Below, piece after piece: positions 17,061 to 24,665 of a stretch of DNA of 64,000 nucleotides (within the stretch, counting starts at the first letter, position 1; the number at the start of each line of letters is the position of its first letter). The stretch is from WLMZ01 sp031367435. GTDB taxonomy: Bacteria > Actinomycetota > Acidimicrobiia > Acidimicrobiales > Ilumatobacteraceae. The translations under genes were made by a program, and so were the position numbers. The stretch is from NCBI GenBank assembly GCA_031367435.1, contig JANLPV010000048.1, positions 1 to 64,000 on the forward strand, read 5' to 3'. A model generated the notes under the pieces. That model had not been told where the DNA came from. It worked only from the letters and a program-made list of their open reading frames with translations, and ran no database searches.

Positions 17061-18038
17061 TCAGCACTCGGCCGTGCACCGTCCCAAGATCTTGAGTAGT
17101 CGGTCAGGGTAGGAGGTGTAGATGCCGTCCACGCCGAGGGCGACGAGCAGCTTCATGTCATCGACATCGTTGACCACCCACGTCAAGATCGCGATTCCGT
17201 GCTGATGCGCCCACGTGAGCGACGAAGCGTCGACCAGTTGTCGGCCGTCGCTGCGGAACGGGGGTTGATCAACGGTCACCGCCGGGACGAAATTCGGATC
17301 GTTGCTGGCGCGGGCGTCGCGTGCCGCGTAGACGTCGCCCATGATGGCGCTCGTGCGCACGTCCGGACACTCCCGACGGAACTCGAGGATCTGTTCGTCA
17401 CTGTTCGAGCCGACGAACACGTTGTTGAAGCGTCGGTGGTCTCGTAGTAGTTCGCACACCGGTTGCACCATGTCGAGCGATTCGTCTTTGAGGTCGACCG
17501 ACACCAACGTGGTCGGGAACTGGTCGAGGATCGACTGGAAGGTCGGGATCGTGACACCCTTGCCGCGATAGGGGTGCGCGTCTGGGGCCGTCGAGTCGAC
17601 GCCAGTGGTCGTGAAGGACCAGCCGGCGTCGAGCCCGCTGATCTGCTCGAACGTCATCGCCCGAATCGATCCTGAGGTTCCGGTCATCCGATCGACGGTC
17701 GCGTCGTGAAACGCGACCACGACGTCATCCTTGGAAAGGCGGAGATCGACGTCAACCACGTCGGCACCCATCGCGATCGTCCGTTCGAATGCCAGCAGGG
17801 TGTCCTCCGGAAACAGACCGTCGCCACCACCGTGAGGGATCACCAACGTTCGCCGGGTCCGAAACGGGTTGGAGCCGTCCGGCACTCGTTGCTCGCCATG
17901 AGCAGGGCTATCTGGCAGCTGCGCTGAATTGCTGTCGCTGGCCGAATGAATGACGACGGCCGAGAACACGACGGCCGACAACACACCTATCGCCGCGAAG
18001 GCGGCGATCACTTTGTTCCTGCGCCGAAACCGTCGCAC
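17061..18038 (-). CDS. Membrane-anchored or secreted glycerophosphodiester phosphodiesterase (325 aa)
   Basis: A basic N-terminus followed by one hydrophobic helix (about residues 10-32) suggests export or membrane anchoring. The GDPD TIM barrel then begins with I-P-H-G-G-G-D-G-L-F-P-E-D-T, D-V-D-L-R and F-H-D, containing the two catalytic histidines and metal ligands. The usual H-R is H-G here and P-E-N-T is P-E-D-T. These enzymes hydrolyse glycerophosphodiesters from phospholipid turnover. The GTG at 18038 is preceded by GGGAGG 5 nt upstream, which decides the start over an ATG at 18077. Confidence 0.87.
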   Translation of the reverse strand: MRRFRRRNKVIAAFAAIGVLSAVVFSAVVIHSASDSNSAQLPDSPAHGEQRVPDGSNPFRTRRTLVIPHGGGDGLFPEDTLLAFERTIAMGADVVDVDLRLSKDDVVVAFHDATVDRMTGTSGSIRAMTFEQISGLDAGWSFTTTGVDSTAPDAHPYRGKGVTIPTFQSILDQFPTTLVSVDLKDESLDMVQPVCELLRDHRRFNNVFVGSNSDEQILEFRRECPDVRTSAIMGDVYAARDARASNDPNFVPAVTVDQPPFRSDGRQLVDASSLTWAHQHGIAILTWVVNDVDDMKLLVALGVDGIYTSYPDRLLKILGRCTAEC

Positions 18039-18085
18039 GCCGACCTCCCAACACTCGTTGCGTGAGCATGGAGACACTATGGCGA

Positions 18086-18104
18086 CGCAGCGGGAACCGC
18101 TGCG
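18086..18104. repeat. Perfect 19-bp palindrome in divergent promoter region
   Basis: CGCAGCGG-GAA-CCGCTGCG: 8-bp arms and a 3-nt centre between the GDPD and response regulator genes. It is either an operator or a hairpin in the 5' region of one of the two transcripts. Confidence 0.45.
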
Positions 18105-18134
18105 CGGCCGGACTTCGGCGGTCCCTCAACCGCG

Positions 18135-18150
18135 TAAACTTTTGCGAAAC
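18135..18150 (+). promoter_or_regulatory. 16-bp direct-repeat motif upstream of second two-component operon
   Basis: TAAACTTTTGCGAAAC differs from the copies at 17040 and 21565 at two bases and keeps the 11-bp spacing. It lies 48 nt before the GTG at 18199, upstream of a weak -10 candidate (TACGCT, 18187-18192). This placement suits an activator and autoregulation. Confidence 0.6.
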
Positions 18151-18198
18151 TCCGGCCGTCGTTCGGACGGCTGTGGTGATGGGACCTACGCTCGCGTC

Positions 18199-18891
18199 GT
18201 GTCTGCTCGAGTGCTCGTCGTGGACGACGAACCAATGGTGAGAGAAGTTGTCGCCCGATACCTGGAGCTTGACGGCGTCATCGTCTCGGAAGCGTGTAAC
18301 GGTGCGGAGGCCATTGAGTGGTTGGACTCGAACACGCCTGACTTGATCGTGCTTGATGTGATGCTCCCCGGGGTCGACGGGCTGACCATCTTGCGGCGTC
18401 TGCGCTTGACGTCAGACGTGCCAGTGATCTTGCTGACGGCGCGGTCCAACGAGATTGACCGGATCGCCGGCCTCGAACTCGGTGCTGACGACTACGTTGT
18501 GAAGCCTTTCTCACCTCGCGAGGTCGCAGCGCGGGTGCGCACGATCCTGCGACGCGGTCGATCGCCCGACACCGTTACGTCGGAAGAGTTTCGTGCCGAC
18601 TTCGACGGTCTCACCATCGACTCGTCGACCCGAGAAGTGCGTGTCGAAGGATCGGTGGTGGTGTTGACTCCGAAAGAGTTCGATGTCATCGCAGTGCTCG
18701 CCCAGTCACCCCGACACGTGTTCAGCCGCAGCCAACTCCTACGTCTGGTGTGGGCATCGTCGCCCGACTACCAGGACCCGGCCACCGTCACGGTCCACGT
18801 CGGACGCCTTCGGCACAAGCTGGAAGCCGATCCCCAGCACCCGCGGTGGATACAAACCGTGCACGGCATCGGCTACCGGTTCGAACCATGA
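18199..18891 (+). CDS. OmpR-family response regulator of second two-component system (230 aa)
   Basis: Receiver domain with V-V-D-D-E, phosphoacceptor D53 (V-L-D-V-M-L-P-G), L-T-A-R and V-K-P-F, followed by a winged helix ending G-I-G-Y-R-F. GTG 18199 starts directly at the first conserved strand; the longer upstream frame crosses the intergenic palindrome. The stop overlaps the kinase ATG (ATGA). Candidate targets are its own operon, the AhpD-radical SAM operon and the methyltransferase gene, which share one motif at a similar distance. Confidence 0.92.
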   Translation: MSARVLVVDDEPMVREVVARYLELDGVIVSEACNGAEAIEWLDSNTPDLIVLDVMLPGVDGLTILRRLRLTSDVPVILLTARSNEIDRIAGLELGADDYVVKPFSPREVAARVRTILRRGRSPDTVTSEEFRADFDGLTIDSSTREVRVEGSVVVLTPKEFDVIAVLAQSPRHVFSRSQLLRLVWASSPDYQDPATVTVHVGRLRHKLEADPQHPRWIQTVHGIGYRFEP

Positions 18892-20048
18892 TCACCGCGA
18901 CGCTGGCGATGGAGATGACGCTCGGATCGGTCATCACCAAGCACCCCGAACTCGCTGCCCTCGCATTCGGTGGAATGACCCTCGGCACGGTCTCGATCGC
19001 CCTCGCGCTGCGCGCCTACCAACGCCGAGCGCGAAGGCTCAGCAGATCCCTGTTGATCCTGGTGCTATCGGCGCTACTCATCGCTGTCGCCGCCGCAGCA
19101 GCTGCGTCCCGACTCATGGTCCTCAACGGCGCAGAATTGTCTGCGGTGCTCGAGGTCAGTGCCGTCGCAGCCGGCTTCGCAGTGTTTCTCGTACTCATCG
19201 TGTCGCGATCCATCGGAGGCGACGTTCGTGACCTCGAGCGTTCAGTTCGCAGAATCGAGGCAGGCGACCGCGCAGTGCAGGTCGTCCGCAGACGGTCCGA
19301 TGAGTTAGGGCACGTCGGTGCGGCGATCAACGACCTCGTCGGTCGACTCAAGATCCTTGAGGAAGAACGGACCGCGGTCGAAACCGAGCGACAGAACCTG
19401 CTCACCAACATTGGGCACGACCTGCGTTCGCCGTTGGCTGCGCTCCAGGCCGCGACAGAGGCGCTGGTCGATGGTGTCGCTCGTGACCCGCAGCGCTATC
19501 TCCGTTCGATGCTGCGTGACATCGAAGCCCTGGGTGCCCTGATCGAAGACGTAGCGCTCTTGTCCCAGCTCGACGCGAATCGACTTGACCTCGAACGCCT
19601 ACCGATCAATCTCGTCGAAGTCGCCGAGGCAGTCATCGACTCGATGGAACCCCTGGCGACTGCTGCCGCTGTCCACGTTGTCCTGGTCGACCCGGGAGCG
19701 GTCTACGTGATCGCAAGCCCTGTCGCGTTGACTCGCATCATCCGCAACCTCATCGACAACGGCATCCGCCATGCCCCGTCAGGAACTGACGTGACGGTAC
19801 ACATCTCGTCCGAGGGCGCAGCGACCGTCCGTGTCAGCGACGCCGGCCCGGGGTTCCCGAGCGACTTTCGCGGGTCTGCGTTCGACAGATTTACCCGCGC
19901 CGATGACAGTCGCAACCGGAGCACCGGCACTGTCGGGGGGCTTGGCCTGGCAATCGCCCGTGGGCTTGTCGAAGCCCTCGGCGGTGAGATCTGGATCGAG
20001 GATTGCAGCGCGACGTCGGTCGCGTTCCGGGTCCCACTACCGGCATGA
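18888..20048 (+). CDS. Sensor histidine kinase with short external region (386 aa)
   Basis: Three hydrophobic segments (about 24-43, 53-76, 86-106) with almost no extracytoplasmic loop suggest sensing in or at the membrane. A HAMP-like linker follows, then H177 in N-I-G-H-D-L-R-S-P-L, N-box N-L-I-D-N-G-I-R-H, D-A-G-P-G-F and G-G-L-G-L-A-I-A. Its stop overlaps the start of the rhodanese-containing gene by 4 nt, so kinase, regulator and rhodanese protein are one operon. Confidence 0.92.
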   Translation: MITATLAMEMTLGSVITKHPELAALAFGGMTLGTVSIALALRAYQRRARRLSRSLLILVLSALLIAVAAAAAASRLMVLNGAELSAVLEVSAVAAGFAVFLVLIVSRSIGGDVRDLERSVRRIEAGDRAVQVVRRRSDELGHVGAAINDLVGRLKILEEERTAVETERQNLLTNIGHDLRSPLAALQAATEALVDGVARDPQRYLRSMLRDIEALGALIEDVALLSQLDANRLDLERLPINLVEVAEAVIDSMEPLATAAAVHVVLVDPGAVYVIASPVALTRIIRNLIDNGIRHAPSGTDVTVHISSEGAATVRVSDAGPGFPSDFRGSAFDRFTRADDSRNRSTGTVGGLGLAIARGLVEALGGEIWIEDCSATSVAFRVPLPA

Positions 20049-20902
20049 GCTTCACCGAGGTTGTCGCCCGCGAGGACCCTGTAGCGAGTTGGTCGAACGG
20101 TGCCCTGGGCGGTCGCGGCGTAAGCACGCGCCTTGCCGATGCCGAATCCGTGCTCTGCTTCGGTGCGTTCGACTCTTCGAACGCACCGGTCGGGCCAGCC
20201 GCCACTCCCGTCACCGTTGTCGAACCGGCAGCGTGCATGTGGGTCCAGTTGACCCGCCAATTCGGCGTTGTCTTCATCGACGTCCGCACCGTCGAAATGA
20301 CCACCCCAGAGAAATGCCGCGCTGTGGTCCACGCCGCAGTGCAGCACCTCGCGCCCGGCGGACGGCTGGTCGCGTCCTTTGAGCGGCAAGATCCCAATCT
20401 CGCGCCGTATGAGCAGGTGTGCGCCGAGTTCGACCTCGAACCCGGCGGTCGCGAGATCGCCGTCGGCGTGTGCGTCGTTCACCGCCGAACAACGCAGACC
20501 ACGATCCATGACCTCTTGTTCGACGCCCGGTCGCGCATCAACCGCATCGAATCCGCTGACCTGTGCGCGGCCCTCGATGGCCGGCATCCACCGACCATAA
20601 TCGACACCCGCACGAGCACCGATCGTGAACGCTTCGGTGTGATCCGTGGGTCGATCCACATCCCGCGCACCATCTTGGAGTGGGCTTGTGACCCGTACAA
20701 CGGGTATCGCCACCCGGCAATCCGTTCTCACGACCAATCGCTGGTCATCGTTTGCAACGGCGGTTACAGCTCTTCTCTGGCCGCGTCAAATCTTGCGCTG
20801 CTCGGATTCAGCGCAGTCTGTGACCTGCTCGGCGGCCATCAGGCGTGGGTTCGAAGCGGCCACGAGGTCGTCGCACCCGACCACACATCACTCGACTACT
20901 GA
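20045..20902 (+). CDS. Two-domain protein: degenerate N-terminal region plus C-terminal rhodanese (285 aa)
   Basis: Residues ~185-280 form a rhodanese domain (I-I-D-T-R-T, H-I-P-R-T, then the active-site loop beginning C237 in I-V-C-N-G-G-Y-S-S-S), so sulfur or selenium transfer chemistry is possible. Residues 1-150 resemble the core of a class I methyltransferase (L-A-P-G-G-R-L-V-A-S-F) but lack a clear glycine-rich SAM loop. The rhodanese loop is intact. The gene is coupled to the second two-component system and its 3' end overlaps the convergent methyltransferase gene by 15 nt. A sulfur-linked signal or effector is plausible but unproven. Confidence 0.75.
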   Translation: MSFTEVVAREDPVASWSNGALGGRGVSTRLADAESVLCFGAFDSSNAPVGPAATPVTVVEPAACMWVQLTRQFGVVFIDVRTVEMTTPEKCRAVVHAAVQHLAPGGRLVASFERQDPNLAPYEQVCAEFDLEPGGREIAVGVCVVHRRTTQTTIHDLLFDARSRINRIESADLCAALDGRHPPTIIDTRTSTDRERFGVIRGSIHIPRTILEWACDPYNGYRHPAIRSHDQSLVIVCNGGYSSSLAASNLALLGFSAVCDLLGGHQAWVRSGHEVVAPDHTSLDY

Positions 20903-21517
20903 ACCCATTTCTCGACGGATCATCAGCGCGTGAACAAACCGTTGGGTCACGCCCGACGGGGTGAGGTGATCCCGTTCGAACGACTCGATCAGCTCGAACC
21001 CGTCGGAGAACGCCGACTGCAACGACGCCGCTGAGTGACGGGCAACGCTGAGGCCGCTACACGAGGTCGGCCCGTCTGCCGCGAATTCGGCGAGCACGAG
21101 AGATCCGCCCGGTCTGACCAAGCCAGCTGCCGTCGTGGCGTACGCCGTCTGTTCAGCGGCGTCGGTCAGGAAGTGAAATGTGGCCCGGTCGTGCCAGAGC
21201 ATCACCGTTTGCGGGAGTCGAATCGTGCGGGCATCGGCGCGAACCATTGTCACGCAGTTGGCGCGGTCGCCGAGACTCGCATGGAGACGGTCGAGCGCCG
21301 ACTGGGCGATGTCGACTGCGATGATCGCCGAGTAACCATCGTCGACAAGCTCCCTTATCAGCGTCGATGAGCCGCAACCGACCATGACCACCGGGTCCGA
21401 GGGCACCGTCACGCGGCGCACCAACTCGCCTCAAGTCGCAGCGGTCGATTGATACCAACTGGCCGACGACGCATCCCGCCCGGTCCAAACTGACTCCCAG
21501 TGCGACTGCTCGTCCAC
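20888..21517 (-). pseudogene. Class I SAM-dependent methyltransferase interrupted by an in-frame TGA
   Basis: The frame from GTG 21517 reads ...H-W-E-S-V-W-T-G-R-D-A-S-S-A-S-W-Y-Q, the usual N-terminus of a small class I methyltransferase. It then hits TGA at 21433-21431 (codon 29) and continues in the same frame with the SAM-binding core (V-M-V-G-C-G-S-S, V-D-I-A, L-V-R-P-G-G-S-L). The rest of the protein, 178 codons from a TTG at 21424, is undamaged. The upstream motif at 21565 is intact. Either this is a young nonsense mutation, a sequencing error, or a short form starting at 21424 that lacks the substrate lid. Confidence 0.7.
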
Positions 21518-21564
21518 CTCCGGAAATCTAAACGGTGTGAGATGCCAGGTTCCGCCGGCGCAGC

Positions 21565-21580
21565 GAAACGTTTGCGAAAC
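21565..21580 (-). promoter_or_regulatory. 16-bp direct-repeat motif upstream of methyltransferase gene
   Basis: GAAACGTTTGCGAAAC on the plus strand, identical to the copy at 17040-17055, 48 nt from the methyltransferase GTG at 21517. Relative to transcription it is in the reverse orientation compared with the other two copies. A -10-like TTTAGAT lies just before the GTG. Confidence 0.55.
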
Positions 21581-21787
21581 ATCGCGACGGTCCTCGACGT
21601 TTCGGTCGATCCGGAGGCCATGATTCGCGCCCGCCGTTGAGCTCGACCTGTGAGGCTATGGTGATCACACAACCCGCTGACGTTACGCCGTCATCATCGA
21701 TCGTCCGGCTCGTGGATGTCTACGATGCTGACAGCTCGTTGCGAGGCGAGCTGACGTAATCGCCGGGCACACCGGCCGCACGCAGCT

Positions 21788-22045
21788 CCCGCCAGTATCG
21801 GCGATGTCGCGAGCGTCGATGAAGCTGGTTCGGCCGCGGCCTGATGCGAGGCGGATTCGGTCGTGGGTGCGGATGTCGTATCTGTATGCGCCGCCCAGGT
21901 TCTGTGAGAAGAACGCGGGCCGCAGAAAGGTCCATGGAATGCCGCTGGCGCGCAGGTCTTGTTCGATCTGCCAGTGGGGCATCGCTCGGTTGACGCCCAT
22001 GAGCGACAACAACACAACGTGCCTCGCCCCGGCGTTGACCATCGA
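21788..22045 (-). pseudogene. NmrA-like SDR fragment
   Basis: The frame contains G-A-R-H-V-V-L-L-S, then H-W-Q-I-E-Q-D-L-R-A-S-G-I-P-W and T-F-L-R-P-A-F-F-S-Q-N-L, the central strands and helices of atypical NmrA/YlbA-like NAD(P)-binding proteins. It ends near F-I-D-A-R-D-I-A. The N-terminal Rossmann glycine motif and the C-terminal third cannot be found in any frame on either side. It is a remnant without a start. Bases 21581-21787 hold nothing else I can support. Confidence 0.65.
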
Positions 22046-22215
22046 CACAGAGGGCTCGAGCGAGCAGGACCTCGCCGACGACTTGCCTGGCGACGGGTGG
22101 GTTGCGACGTCGCGAGTTCGCCAACTACGTATGATCGCTGCGGTTCGTTTTTGGTCCTGGTCTACGACGTCGTCGTGAACCTTGGATCGGAGATCTTCCC
22201 GTGAATGCACCTGCG

Positions 22216-22248
22216 CACCCTGGTCGCACCCTGGCCGTACCCTGTTCG
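22216..22248 (+). repeat. Three imperfect 11-bp tandem units
   Basis: CACCCTGGTCG, CACCCTGGCCG and TACCCTGTTCG follow one another at the 5' end of the VOC pseudogene. The two extra units add 22 bp and shift the frame. Confidence 0.7.
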
Positions 22249-22432
22249 TGAATCTTCCCGTGGTTGACGTTCGGCGCAGCATGGCGTTCTTCGCGAAGCT
22301 CCGGTTCAGCTTCAACCCGGCCTTCAGCGACGACTCCGCGGCCTGCATGCTCGTCGGTGAGCACGCCTTCATCATGCTGCTCAGCCGCGACAAGTTCGCT
22401 GAGTTTTCGAAGCTGCCGATCGCCGACGCACG

Positions 22433-22443
22433 CACACACACAC
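22433..22443 (+). repeat. (CA)5 dinucleotide tract at frameshift point
   Basis: CACACACACAC lies exactly where the VOC pseudogene changes frame by +2, as expected from gain of one CA unit by replication slippage. Confidence 0.7.
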
Positions 22444-22700
22444 GCTGGCGTTGTTCTGCTTCGGCGTCGAGTCGCGTGAAGCGGTCGATGAGGTCAGCGC
22501 GGCTGCGCTCGCTTCGGGTGGCACCGAAGTGGACGGGGCCGAGGATCTCGGCTTCATGTACTCGCGAAGCTTCTACGACCTCGACGGCCATGGCTGGCAG
22601 GTCATGTGGATGGACCCGACGATGTCATAGGTTCACGTCGCTCAGATACTGGCCCGTGTCTTGGAACTGCGAACCGGATCAGCTCATATATTCTGACCGC

Positions 22701-23372
22701 ATGGACGACAAACTTGCTGTCAACTTCATTCGCTTGATCGACGACTCTGCTGCCAACGGCGTGCCCGAGATGCACTTCCGTTTCTGGCGCCGAGCCGATC
22801 ATTCGGCCCGCAACGAGTACCTCGAAGGGTTCCGCTCTGACTCTGACGCGATGGCCTGGTTTGCTGACGGGTACCTCGGTGACGACCCCGACTTCGACAC
22901 CTTGTTGGGGTTGCCCGCCGACACGCTCGGCTTCCAGTACGCGCGGCACATCGTCGACAACAATCTGTCGCGCACTCTCGCACGGGACTATCGCAGCGCG
23001 CACGAGTCGTTGGACGCTGCCGGCCGCCTTGACGACATGCCCGTCGAGGTGAAGTACGCGGTGGTCCGAGGCTTCCAAATCCACGACTACTTTCACATCC
23101 TCACCGGCTACCTCACAGACGGACGCGGCGAGATGGCCCTTCAGGCGTTCACCCTCGCGCAACGCAGGTTGCCGTACAGCAGCCTGTGGATGGCCACGCT
23201 CACCTCGCAGATGACATTCAAGCATCCGCGCATGACCGACGCCGTGATGGATTGCATCACTGACGGCTGGCAGCGTGGCCGTACAGCCCGCAACCTGAAC
23301 TACACGCGCTGGGAGGAACGCCTCGGCGAACGGGTCGACGACCTACGCGCAGAATACGGCCTCGTCGCATGA
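22701..23372 (+). CDS. COQ4-family protein (223 aa)
   Basis: The metal-binding signature of COQ4 is present: H128-D129-x2-H132-x11-E144 (H-D-Y-F-H-I-L-T-G-Y ... E), preceded by D-Y-R-S-A-H-E-S-L. In ubiquinone-making organisms COQ4 supports assembly and C1 decarboxylation in the coenzyme Q pathway. Actinobacteria generally use menaquinone, so the role here is not simply ubiquinone synthesis. The gene stands alone between a VOC pseudogene and a DUF1232 gene, with the ATG at 22701 directly before the first helix. Confidence 0.82.
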   Translation: MDDKLAVNFIRLIDDSAANGVPEMHFRFWRRADHSARNEYLEGFRSDSDAMAWFADGYLGDDPDFDTLLGLPADTLGFQYARHIVDNNLSRTLARDYRSAHESLDAAGRLDDMPVEVKYAVVRGFQIHDYFHILTGYLTDGRGEMALQAFTLAQRRLPYSSLWMATLTSQMTFKHPRMTDAVMDCITDGWQRGRTARNLNYTRWEERLGERVDDLRAEYGLVA

Positions 23373-23403
23373 GGCAAGGCACCCTCATCGGCGGTAGTTG
23401 ACG

Positions 23404-23841
23404 ATGTGGTGGCGTGCGCTGCTCGGGGTCGTAGTCGGCCTGGTCACCGTTTGGCTTGTGATGCTCGCCCTGCTGTGGCGAGCCCAACGACATACGACGG
23501 ACAAGACGACCCTGCGCGACGCGGCACGACTCGTGCCGGAAGTCGTGCGACTGCTGCGTCGTCTCGCAGCCGACCGAACCATCGCCCGTCCCGTCCGCAT
23601 CCGACTCTGGTTGCTTCTGGCTTATCTGATCTCGCCGATCGATCTGATCCCAGATTTCATCCCAGTGCTCGGCTACGCCGACGTCGTCATCATCGTCGCG
23701 ATCGCCCTCCGCTCGGTCACTCGTCGCGCCGGGCCTGAAGCGATCGAAGAACATTGGCCGGGCACACCGGAAGGTCTCGCCACGCTGCTGACGTTGGCCG
23801 GCATCGGACAGACTCCTCGGCTGACGTCAGAGGATCGATGA
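23404..23841 (+). CDS. DUF1232 (YkvA-like) membrane protein (145 aa)
   Basis: One N-terminal membrane helix is followed by the DUF1232 core Y-L-I-S-P-I-D-L-I-P-D-F-I-P-V-L-G-Y-A-D, a short amphipathic hairpin found in many small bacterial membrane proteins of unknown function. The ATG at 23404 is used; a TTG at 23398 would add two residues. Its 3' end overlaps the convergent membrane protein gene by 15 nt. Confidence 0.85.
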   Translation: MWWRALLGVVVGLVTVWLVMLALLWRAQRHTTDKTTLRDAARLVPEVVRLLRRLAADRTIARPVRIRLWLLLAYLISPIDLIPDFIPVLGYADVVIIVAIALRSVTRRAGPEAIEEHWPGTPEGLATLLTLAGIGQTPRLTSEDR

Positions 23842-24402
23842 CGGTGCAGTCGTTGCGCGTTGTTCGGCAACGAGCACGGTCGCGATGTGTACGACAGCAA
23901 TGGCTGCGGCGAGCGTCGCGAGGCCGGAACGCGATTCCTTGATCTGGTGGACGACTTCGGCGACGTCGAACACGGCGAACACGACCGCGAACACCATGGT
24001 CGCGAACAACAGCCCACGACGGTTCCGGAACCAGGTGAGCACCGCCAACGCGAGTGACACGGCGACAGCAACGATCACGAGAGCGTTCGATTCGAGGTCG
24101 AGGCCCAGGACGGTCTCCGCGGACGACTCGGAGTGTCCGGGTGTTTGGCCACCTTGCGTCTCGATGTGTGTCGTCCCCTCGCTGGCGGTTTCGTCGGTGT
24201 GGGTGGTCTCATCACCACCTGCTTCGCCGGGCGGGGGTGACTGCACGGTGGTCAGTGCTGGGTTCACGGCTTCGGTGCCGGTCTCTGTGTGACGGGCGAT
24301 GGCGTGACGTTCGGCCGTGATGCCGATGGCGAATATCGCCGCACCGGCGACGAGGAGTGAGCTGAGCAGCCAGCGCGGCCGGGAGAGTTCGCGAAGGGTC
24401 AT
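23827..24402 (-). CDS. Membrane protein of MerR operon, unknown function (191 aa)
   Basis: An N-terminal helix (about 11-28) is followed by an extracytoplasmic stretch rich in Thr, Glu and Pro with several His residues (H-T-D-E-T, T-H-I-E-T, G-H-S-E-S), then three helices at the C-terminus. The His/acidic loop could bind metal ions. ATG 24402 overlaps the stop of the Cys-rich membrane protein by 4 nt, so it is the third gene of the MerR operon. I do not recognise the family. Confidence 0.75.
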   Translation of the reverse strand: MTLRELSRPRWLLSSLLVAGAAIFAIGITAERHAIARHTETGTEAVNPALTTVQSPPPGEAGGDETTHTDETASEGTTHIETQGGQTPGHSESSAETVLGLDLESNALVIVAVAVSLALAVLTWFRNRRGLLFATMVFAVVFAVFDVAEVVHQIKESRSGLATLAAAIAVVHIATVLVAEQRATTAPSSIL

Positions 24403-24665
24403 TGGTGTGTCCGCACGATCGGCATTTCGACCGCCACCGGGCCCGGTGCGGCAGCACACGACGTGGCTTGTCGGCGGCGACGCCGTACCACGACGATGAT
24501 CGCGATGGCGCCGATCGCGATCGCGGCGGTGCCGAACAGCGCGAACCCAGCAGCGGTACCCAGACCGATCGCGGCGAGGAACCCGACGATCGGTCCGGCG
24601 CAGCAGGCCGCGCATGCGATGGCACCGCCACCAACGATGGTCACGTTCTCCTTCGTCGTGCTCAT
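24399..24665 (-). CDS. Small Cys-rich membrane protein, mercury-transport-like (88 aa)
   Basis: Two membrane helices; the first contains C-A-A-C-C-A-G-P, a cysteine cluster in the membrane resembling the C-C of MerT-type mercuric ion transporters, and the tail carries R-R-R-R-R and a further Cys. It overlaps both neighbours by 4 nt (MerR gene upstream, membrane protein downstream). A role in uptake or handling of a thiophilic metal is inferred from the cysteines and the MerR partner; there is no MerA in the window. Confidence 0.7.
   Translation of the reverse strand: MSTTKENVTIVGGGAIACAACCAGPIVGFLAAIGLGTAAGFALFGTAAIAIGAIAIIVVVRRRRRQATSCAAAPGPVAVEMPIVRTHQ

Larger units (their letters stand above)
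22205..22630 (+). pseudogene. VOC-family pseudogene broken by two repeat-slippage events
   Basis: Removing two 11-bp units of the tandem repeat at 22216-22248 joins ATG 22205 to the family start M-H-L-R-T-L-F-V-N-L-P-V. That frame runs to the (CA)5 tract at 22433-22443. After the tract the protein continues only in a frame shifted by two (L-A-L-F-C-F-G-V-E-S), ending with the normal D-L-D-G-H-G-W-Q-V-M-W and TAG 22628-22630. All fold elements are present, so the gene was recently functional. No single start codon now gives a full-length product. Confidence 0.75.

Noticed and set aside
20888..21517. TGA as a selenocysteine codon in the methyltransferase
   Set aside because: No hairpin resembling a SECIS element is apparent after the TGA, and the family has no cysteine or selenocysteine at this position that I know of.
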